This document shows positions 5,537 through 10,143 of a DNA stretch of 10,143 nucleotides, in pieces. A program made the translations under genes and the position numbers. A model generated the notes under the pieces. The model ran no database searches and was not told the DNA's origin. It saw nothing but the letters and a program-made list of their open reading frames with translations. Source of the DNA: Verrucomicrobiota bacterium (GTDB taxonomy: Bacteria; Verrucomicrobiota; Verrucomicrobiia; Limisphaerales; UBA11358); the NCBI GenBank assembly GCA_021323835.1, contig JAJPKI010000065.1, positions 1-10,143 of the forward strand. The letters are read 5' to 3'. The first letter of the stretch is position 1, and each line of letters starts with the position of its first letter.

Positions 5537-6883
5537 TCAGGCCGCCGAATTGATTTTCAATTTTTTGAACCGGCTCTCAACTTCTTTGAAATGAAAATCC
5601 AGCGAGCAGAGTTTTTCCAATTCGCCTTTTTTGAAATGTTTCGCAACTTCCGGCGTCGCTTTTAATTGCTCAACAAAATCGGCATCGTCGCGTCCGGCGT
5701 GTTTCACTTCCCACGTTTTCATCGCGGCGTCTTGCACAAGTTTGTAGGCCGCCTCGCGCGTCAGGCCTTTTTTGATGAGCGCAAGCAGCACGGTTTGGGA
5801 ATTCCACATTCCGAGCGAAAGTCCCAAATTCTTTTTCATGTTCGCCGGATAAACGACGATGCCGTCCATCAATCGCGTGAGCAAACCGAACATGTAATCC
5901 AACAGCGTGCAGGAATCGGGAAAAATAATCCGCTCGACCGACGAATGCGAAATATCGCGCTCGTGCCAAAGCGCCACATTTTCCAGCGCAGCAATCGCAT
6001 TTCCGCGCAACACGCGCGCAAGACCGGTGAGGCGTTCCCATGTAATCGGATTTCGTTTGTGCGGCATTGCGCTTGAACCTTTTTGGCCTTTGGTAAACGG
6101 CTCTTCGGCTTCGAGAACTTCCGTGCGCTGCAAATGACGGAACTCGACGGCCCAGCGTTCAATGCTCGCGCCGACGAGCGCCATCGTCGTTTGAAATTCC
6201 GCGTGGATGTCGCGCTGCACAACTTGCGTCGCAATTGGCGCGGTCTTCAACCCAAGCTTTTTGCAGACAAATTCTTCAACGCGCGGCGACAAATGCGCGC
6301 TGGTTCCAACGGCACCGGAAATTTTGCCGACCGCAACCACTTCGCGCACAGTTTCCAATCGTCGCAATGCGCGAGAAAATTCATCGTGCATGAGCGCGAG
6401 CTTCAACCCGAACGTCGTCGGTTCGGCGTGAATTCCATGGCTGCGACCGATGCATGGCGTGAATTTAAATTCATTCGCGCGACGAGCGATGATGGGCAGA
6501 AGTTTTTTGACATCGGCAATCAGAATGTCCGCGCTTTGCGTCATCTGCACGGCGTAACAGGTGTCGCCGACGTCGCTGCTCGTCAGTCCGAAATGAAACC
6601 AGCGCGAAGCGTCGTCATTAATTTTTTCGGCGACGGCAGTAGTAAATCCAATGACGTCGTGATTGAGCGTTTTTTCCAATTCGCGTTGCCGTTCAACGAG
6701 TCCCGGCAAATCGGCAAACCATTTGTCGCAACCGGTTTTGATTTTTGCGAAATCTTTTTGTGGAACGATTTTTTCTTTGACGAGCGCTTCGCTGGCGAGC
6801 AATTCAATTTGCAGCCAAATCTTGAGCTTGTTTTCGTCGGTCCAAATCGCCCGCATTTCGGGACGCGAATAGCGCGTAATCAT
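5537..6883 (-). CDS. purB: adenylosuccinate lyase
   Basis: A 448-residue member of the fumarase/aspartase superfamily, close in layout to the B. subtilis-type PurB. It cleaves SAICAR to AICAR and adenylosuccinate to AMP, both releasing fumarate, in cytosolic purine synthesis. Key blocks: TLNHDVIGF (72-80), FGLTSSDVGDT (98-108), the catalytic-His segment GRSHGIHAEPTTFG (146-159), VGKISGAVGT (185-194), and the signature loop GSSAMPHKRNP (269-279) holding the flexible active-site serine, followed by LWHERDISHSSVER. All expected catalytic residues are present and the length is normal. ATG 6883 gives MITRYSRPEM, the usual family start. No Shine-Dalgarno motif is visible. A small heptamer repeat lies just upstream, between it and the rhomboid gene, so purB may have its own promoter or be read through from upstream genes. 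Confidence 0.97.
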   Translation of the reverse strand: MITRYSRPEMRAIWTDENKLKIWLQIELLASEALVKEKIVPQKDFAKIKTGCDKWFADLPGLVERQRELEKTLNHDVIGFTTAVAEKINDDASRWFHFGLTSSDVGDTCYAVQMTQSADILIADVKKLLPIIARRANEFKFTPCIGRSHGIHAEPTTFGLKLALMHDEFSRALRRLETVREVVAVGKISGAVGTSAHLSPRVEEFVCKKLGLKTAPIATQVVQRDIHAEFQTTMALVGASIERWAVEFRHLQRTEVLEAEEPFTKGQKGSSAMPHKRNPITWERLTGLARVLRGNAIAALENVALWHERDISHSSVERIIFPDSCTLLDYMFGLLTRLMDGIVVYPANMKKNLGLSLGMWNSQTVLLALIKKGLTREAAYKLVQDAAMKTWEVKHAGRDDADFVEQLKATPEVAKHFKKGELEKLCSLDFHFKEVESRFKKLKINSAA

Positions 6884-6903
6884 GGCGATAGAATAAAACG
6901 CCG

Positions 6904-6931
6904 AGAGTCGAGAGTCGAGGGTCGAGTGCCG
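6904..6931. repeat. imperfect 7-base tandem repeat upstream of purB
   Basis: Consecutive heptamers AGAGTCG, AGAGTCG, AGGGTCG and AGTGCCG occur, decaying from identical to two mismatches. The array fills much of the 67-base gap between the rhomboid stop and the purB start. It is a short simple-sequence repeat; its function is unknown. Confidence 0.65.
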
Positions 6932-6950
6932 GGCGCAATGCCGAACAAAA

Positions 6951-7790
6951 TCAGCGTCGGTCCATTTTCGAGCGGGCTTTTTCGAGGATTTCCCGTTCGC
7001 GCGCGGTCAGGCTTTGAATGCCGTGCGCGGAAATTTTTTCGAGAATCGGGTCAACCTCACGCTGCAAAAATTCTTCGGCGGACGATGATTCTTCGGCGAC
7101 GGATTTTTTTCTCCGCTTGAAGCGGTCAAATAAATTTGTCCCCGGCAACATGATATAATCGCGATGCCAACCCAATTTTACCCACGCAATTCCGGCTAAA
7201 ATGCCGCCAAGATGCGCAGCATGAGCCAATTCCATTTCGCGCGGCGTGGGCACGACGGTGAAAAAAAGCGAAATGATTCCAAATGCCCATAGCAATGTGA
7301 TGGCGCGGATTGGAAAAATAAAATAGAGCAGGATTTGGGAATTTTTTTCGAGCAACGCATAAATTGCAAACAAACCGGCCACGCCCGCTGATGCGCCGAC
7401 CACATAACCGCCGAAACGCTCCGGAAATAAAATCATCAGGAGCGCTTGTAAAATTCCTCCAATTGCGCCGCTGCCAAACATTGCCAGCAGAAATTTTCCT
7501 TTGCCCAAAATATTTTCGAGATAATGCCCCACCCACCAGAAAACAATCAAGTTGCCGACGACGTGCCACAAAGTCGCGTGCAGGAATTGAAACGTAAGCA
7601 ATTGCCAAATCCAGCCGCGTTCGAAACATGCGGGCGTCAATGCCAGCCAATCCTCGACTGGCGTATGCAAATAAACGTCGTTGATACATTGAAGTGCATA
7701 AATGACGCCGAGCACAACGGTCAGGGTCGTGGTAATTGACCAATTCGCGCGGCCGGAATTGGCCCGCATGTAATCGCGGTCTTCAAGCAT
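6951..7790 (-). CDS. rhomboid family intramembrane serine protease
   Basis: A 279-residue polytopic membrane protein with six or so hydrophobic helices between residues 18 and 205. The catalytic Ser lies in GASAGVAGL (S134 of G-x-S-x-G), and the catalytic His is H193 in AHAAHLGGILAG. H76 and N80 in HATLWHVVGN match the oxyanion-stabilising His/Asn of the rhomboid HxxxN motif. All key residues are present, so it should be active, cleaving substrates within or next to their membrane helices. Residues 225-279 form a charged cytoplasmic tail ending in VDPILEKISAHGIQSLTARE, resembling a small helical C-terminal domain seen in a subset of bacterial rhomboids. Start ATG 7790; ATG at residue 8 is an alternative. 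It lies 45 bases after lolD in the same direction, so co-transcription with the transporter is plausible. Substrates are unknown. Confidence 0.92.
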   Translation of the reverse strand: MLEDRDYMRANSGRANWSITTTLTVVLGVIYALQCINDVYLHTPVEDWLALTPACFERGWIWQLLTFQFLHATLWHVVGNLIVFWWVGHYLENILGKGKFLLAMFGSGAIGGILQALLMILFPERFGGYVVGASAGVAGLFAIYALLEKNSQILLYFIFPIRAITLLWAFGIISLFFTVVPTPREMELAHAAHLGGILAGIAWVKLGWHRDYIMLPGTNLFDRFKRRKKSVAEESSSAEEFLQREVDPILEKISAHGIQSLTAREREILEKARSKMDRR

Positions 7791-7835
7791 GGCAAAGGAA
7801 ATTAAACGGCGCGGGACAATTTTTCAATGGAGGTT

Positions 7836-8510
7836 TTAGCCTGCGATTTTTCCGTCGGCCAATTCGATGACGCGCTGCGCGTGCGCGGCGACTTTCGCAT
7901 CGTGAGTGGCGATGATGAGCGTCATGTTTTTTTCGGCGCGAAGATTTTTGAGCAACTCGATGATTTCTTCGCCGGTTTTGGAATCGAGATTTCCCGTCGG
8001 CTCGTCGGCCAAAAGCATTTCCGGTTCGTTGATGAGCGCGCGGGCAATGGCGACGCGCTGCTGTTCGCCGCCGGAAAGTTCAAATGGCTTATGTTCAAGC
8101 CGATTTTTCAAACCGACGCGTTCGAGTAATTCAGTTGCGTGCTTTTCTGAATTGCTTGCGGAAATTCTGGCGACGCGAGCGGGCAAACAGACATTTTCCA
8201 GCGCAGTCAATTCCGGCAACAAATGATACGACTGAAAAACAAATCCGGCGCGGCGATTGCGAAAATGGGTCAACTTGCCTTCGGAAAATTGCGCAAGGTT
8301 TTCGCCTTTAAAAATAATTTCACCGGCGTTCGGCGAATCGAGCCCGCCAATCAAATGCAATAGCGTGCTTTTGCCCGCGCCGGACGCTCCACGCAACGCG
8401 AGAAATTCTCCGGCGGCAATTTCCAGATTCACGCCGCGCAACACTTCGAGTGTGCGCTTGCCCATCGAATAACTTTTTGTGACGCCGCGCGCGGAAAGAA
8501 AATTATTCAT
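7836..8510 (-). CDS. lolD: LolD-type ABC transporter ATP-binding protein (lipoprotein release)
   Basis: A 224-residue cytoplasmic ATPase of the LolD/MacB/FtsE-like group. It has Walker A GASGAGKST (41-49), Q-loop Q93 (FVFQSYHLLPELTALENV), ABC signature LSGGEQQR (145-152), Walker B MLLADEP (165-171), D-loop NLD (174-176) and H-loop H203. The Q-loop surroundings and 224-residue length are typical of LolD. It would power extraction of lipoproteins from the inner membrane with the LolC/E-like permease encoded immediately upstream. The ATG overlaps the permease stop by 8 bases (TATGAATAA), and a strong GGAGG lies 9 bases before the ATG, inside the permease gene, so translation is probably coupled. 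A MacB-like or other export role is possible, but the pairing with a single-insertion permease carrying an N-terminal helix favours LolD. Confidence 0.88.
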   Translation of the reverse strand: MNNFLSARGVTKSYSMGKRTLEVLRGVNLEIAAGEFLALRGASGAGKSTLLHLIGGLDSPNAGEIIFKGENLAQFSEGKLTHFRNRRAGFVFQSYHLLPELTALENVCLPARVARISASNSEKHATELLERVGLKNRLEHKPFELSGGEQQRVAIARALINEPEMLLADEPTGNLDSKTGEEIIELLKNLRAEKNMTLIIATHDAKVAAHAQRVIELADGKIAG

Positions 8511-9243
8511 AACGCAGCGCCTCCACGGGCTTCAATCTTCCGGCGCGAAATGCGGGAATCACGCCGCCTAAAATGCAAATGACAAACGAGCAGCCGCAAA
8601 TGATCGCGACGTCATGCGCGGAAATAATTGCAGGCAATTGATTGAAACCGTAAACGGATTCAGGAAACAATTCCCATCCGGTTGCGTGCCGCATGAATTC
8701 GAGAAATTCATTGCGATAGTCCACCGCGAGAATTCCAAATCCAAGTCCGGCTAAAACTCCGAGCACGCCAATGATGGCGCTTTGGCTCAAGAAAATTCCG
8801 GAGATTTGCAGATTCGTCGCGCCGAGTGCTTTCAACATTCCGATTTCGCGCGTTTTTTGAACGACGAATGTGATTTGCGCGCTCAAGATGCACAGTGCGG
8901 CGACGAGCACGATGAAGAACAGCAAGTAGAACATCATGTTTTTTTCGACGACGAGCGCGCTCAAAATTGCGGAATTTTCTTCCATCCACGTCGTCGCGTA
9001 AAAATTCGGACCAAGTGTTTGCAGTAATTGCTGGCGCACTTCATCGGCTTGATACGGATCGTTGAGCATGACGAGTAATCCGTGAACGCCGTCATTTAAA
9101 TTGTAAAGTTCCTGCGCATTTTCGAGCGAAGTGCAAATCACATTTGCGTCATAATCGAAATAACCGACATTGAAAATTCCGGTCACGGTGTAATCGTTGG
9201 GCAAAATTCCTTCTTCATTTGCCGTGCCGCGCAGCTTTTGCAT
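8503..9243 (-). CDS. LolC/LolE-like ABC permease, C-terminal part (split by frameshift)
   Basis: A 246-residue open frame that continues the permease in the -1 frame. It begins at an ATG (9243) formed by the end of an A7 run. Residues 15-95 complete the periplasmic MacB-like core domain (DYTVTGIFNVGYFDYDANVI). The FtsX-type C-terminal membrane domain follows: three helices at about 103-130, 148-172 and 212-235, with the conserved coupling segment VVQKTREIGMLKALGAT (127-143) and the usual ending IPAFRAGRLKPVEALRYE. It therefore holds the transporter half that contacts LolD. As a stand-alone protein it would lack the first helix and half of the periplasmic domain. It may be produced only by frameshifting, by re-initiation at this ATG, or the break may be an assembly error. 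Confidence 0.85.
   Translation of the reverse strand: MQKLRGTANEEGILPNDYTVTGIFNVGYFDYDANVICTSLENAQELYNLNDGVHGLLVMLNDPYQADEVRQQLLQTLGPNFYATTWMEENSAILSALVVEKNMMFYLLFFIVLVAALCILSAQITFVVQKTREIGMLKALGATNLQISGIFLSQSAIIGVLGVLAGLGFGILAVDYRNEFLEFMRHATGWELFPESVYGFNQLPAIISAHDVAIICGCSFVICILGGVIPAFRAGRLKPVEALRYE
8520..8524 (-). promoter_or_regulatory. Shine-Dalgarno GGAGG of lolD, inside the permease gene
   Basis: GGAGG is nine bases upstream of the lolD ATG (8510), a good spacing. It is the only strong ribosome binding site noticed ahead of any gene in the window, and it supports the chosen lolD start. Confidence 0.7.
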
Positions 9244-9791
9244 TTTTTTAAATCCGACGGCGAATAAATCGAAAGTTTATCGCCGACGGACAAGCCCATA
9301 TTGCGCGCAAAATCGGCGCCGACAATAACGCTTTGCCCGCTCAACGCTTCCTCCAGATTTGTTTCGCCGAATTTAATACTGGCGGGCAAAACACTTACGG
9401 ACTTTTCCGCATTCACATCCACGCCGCGAAGAAATGGCGCGTCGGAAAGCGCATCGGTATTCGTATCCGGCGATTGGGTTTCCACAAGCACGCGCCCAAA
9501 TACAAACGGCGCGACGCCATGAACATTTTTGTTCGAGGAAATCAACGCTATCACTTGCGAATAGTTTTGAACCGTCGTTCCGCGCGCCATGATTTTAATG
9601 TGCGAATTGAAGCCGAGAATTTTTTGGCGCAAATCATGGTCGAAACCGCTCATCACGCTGATGACGATAATCAAAACCGCCACGCCGAGCGCAACGCCGA
9701 CGATGGAAATGAGCGTGATGATGGAGACGAATGTCCGTTTGGGGCGCAGATAACGCAGCGCCAGCAGCAGTTCAAACGGCAGTTTCGACAT
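9183..9791 (-). CDS. LolC/LolE-like ABC permease, N-terminal part (split by frameshift)
   Basis: The first half of a lipoprotein-releasing permease. It starts MSKLPFELLLALRYLRPKRT, the cytoplasmic N-terminus typical of LolC/LolE, followed by a long membrane helix (about 21-47) and GFDHDLRQKILGFNSHIKI, the classic entry to the periplasmic MacB-like domain. Authentic family sequence continues to K183 (GDKLSIYSPSDLKK). Codons 184-202 (CKSCAARQMKKEFCPTITP) read out of frame and end in a stop. Joined by a -1 shift to the second part, the product would be about 429 residues, close to the normal family length (roughly 400-420). Whether it is LolC or LolE cannot be told, since only one permease gene is visible. 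No Shine-Dalgarno motif precedes ATG 9791. A T9 run lies shortly upstream in the transcript. Confidence 0.85.
   Translation of the reverse strand: MSKLPFELLLALRYLRPKRTFVSIITLISIVGVALGVAVLIIVISVMSGFDHDLRQKILGFNSHIKIMARGTTVQNYSQVIALISSNKNVHGVAPFVFGRVLVETQSPDTNTDALSDAPFLRGVDVNAEKSVSVLPASIKFGETNLEEALSGQSVIVGADFARNMGLSVGDKLSIYSPSDLKKCKSCAARQMKKEFCPTITP
9243..9249 (-). other. A7 run, in-phase A_AAA_AAA: site of the permease frameshift
   Basis: The upstream frame reads TTA AAA AAA TGC here. Slipping back one base gives TTA AAA AAA ATG CAA, which restores family sequence at once. The heptamer is exactly in the X_XXY_YYZ phase required for a -1 ribosomal frameshift. One extra A (A8) in the genome or the transcript would do the same. 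No clear upstream Shine-Dalgarno stimulator is visible. Downstream, GCAAAA (9241-9236) could pair with a TTTTGC about 30 bases later, a weak structure. Confidence 0.7.
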
Positions 9792-9819
9792 CAGCGCAGG
9801 CTAGAAAAAAAAACAAGCA

Positions 9820-9840
9820 GCGGAAAGCGGAAAGCGGAGG
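9820..9840. repeat. imperfect 7-base tandem repeat upstream of the permease gene
   Basis: GCGGAAA, GCGGAAA and GCGGAGG occur in tandem in the 59-base gap between the upstream membrane-protein stop and the permease start. An A9 run (9805-9813) sits beside it. It has the same unit length as the repeat near purB, but a different sequence. Confidence 0.6.
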
Positions 9841-9850
9841 AATTTTGAAA

Positions 9851-10143
9851 TTATTTCGTCGGCTGAAATGGATTTTCTTTCGACTTTTCGAAAATGCGCG
9901 GCAAAAAAAAGAAACTCGCGACCAAATAAATCCAGGCGATGACAAAATGCGCTGCAAAAACGAATGACAATGAGACCAAATTTAAAAGGCCAAAATTGTA
10001 GAGCGCAATGCTTGCAACCATCAGCAGCGCCCCGGACAAAAGCGCGGCGGAGGATAATTTCCAACTCTCACCGAGGCTCAAATTTCGATTCGAAAAAAAT
10101 CCCGCGAGCCAAACCGGCAAAAAATAAATGGTCGCAAGAATTA
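9851..10143 (-). CDS. hypothetical membrane protein, C-terminal part (5' end outside window)
   Basis: The frame is open from the right edge to TAA at 9851, giving about 97 visible residues, so the gene begins beyond the window. A TTG at 10120 is in frame, but the reading frame and hydrophobic sequence continue upstream of it (ILATIYFLPVWLAG), so it is not taken as the start. Three hydrophobic helices are visible: at the entry (IYFLPVWLAGFF), in the middle (ALLSGALLMVASIALYNFGL) and near the end (FVFAAHFVIAWIYLVASFFF). A short basic tail, KSKENPFQPTK, closes the protein. No family was recognised. It lies 59 bases upstream of the permease gene on the same strand and could be in the same transcript. 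Confidence 0.65.
   Translation of the reverse strand, partial: ILATIYFLPVWLAGFFSNRNLSLGESWKLSSAALLSGALLMVASIALYNFGLLNLVSLSFVFAAHFVIAWIYLVASFFFLPRIFEKSKENPFQPTK

Noticed and set aside
6083..7120. A 345-codon plus-strand frame across the start of purB and the end of the rhomboid gene
   Set aside because: It is antisense to two well-supported genes, has no recognisable domain and reads through the tandem repeat. Long shadow frames are common in GC-biased genes.
9805..9840. The T9 run on the minus strand as a terminator of the upstream membrane-protein gene
   Set aside because: No complementary stem precedes the T-run; the bases before it are CCGCTTT repeats that cannot self-pair.
9801..10064. 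An 87-codon minus-strand frame near the right edge (Cys- and Arg-rich)
   Set aside because: It overlaps, in another frame, the open hydrophobic frame 9851-10143, which has clear membrane helices and runs off the window.
1..10143. A new defence, mobile or CRISPR system
   Set aside because: There are no spaced repeats, nuclease, helicase, methylase, recombinase or toxin-antitoxin-like genes. All frames are explained by housekeeping or envelope genes plus three unassigned or loosely assigned proteins.

Overview
The window looks like a chromosomal segment of a Gram-negative bacterium, most likely a Verrucomicrobiota member close to the Pedosphaera/Limisphaera group. That placement is an inference from gene content, codon style and the general look of the proteins; no database search was possible. 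An outer membrane is implied by a Kdo transferase (waaA) and a LolCDE-type lipoprotein-release transporter. Housekeeping genes dominate (scpA, scpB, purB, tRNA-His). There is no transposase, integrase, CRISPR array or rRNA. Coding density is high, and no stretch longer than about 200 bases lacks a gene.

Layout. Bases 1-1267 lie on the minus strand: the 5' part of waaA (its 3' end is outside the window), a tRNA-His with a well-spaced promoter, and a small integral-membrane fatty acid hydroxylase/sterol desaturase family protein. A divergent intergenic region (1268-1451) separates these from a plus-strand operon (1452-4557): scpA, an AT-rich membrane-protein gene of unknown function, scpB, and a YkgJ-type cysteine-cluster protein. 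This operon meets the next gene tail to tail with only three bases between stops. From 4561 to the right edge everything is on the minus strand. In transcription order it reads: the 3' end of an unknown membrane protein, a LolC/LolE-like permease split by a -1 frameshift, lolD, a rhomboid protease, purB, and an exported LolA-like protein.

How the genes fit together. ScpA and ScpB form the SMC condensin complex for chromosome segregation, and the foreign-looking membrane gene lies between them. The LolC/E-like permease and LolD would form the inner-membrane ATPase that releases lipoproteins. The downstream exported protein has features of the LolA/LolB fold, so it may act in the same envelope pathway. 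PurB serves purine synthesis.

Main points for a second look: (1) the permease is interrupted exactly at a heptamer A_AAA_AAA in the right phase for a -1 shift, which could be a real indel, an assembly error or programmed slippage; (2) an AT-rich gene starts inside scpA and precedes scpB by six bases; (3) the tRNA-His has G at position 8 and a G-G opposition in the acceptor stem; (4) two intergenic spots carry imperfect 7-base tandem repeats. I saw no convincing new multi-gene defence or mobile system.
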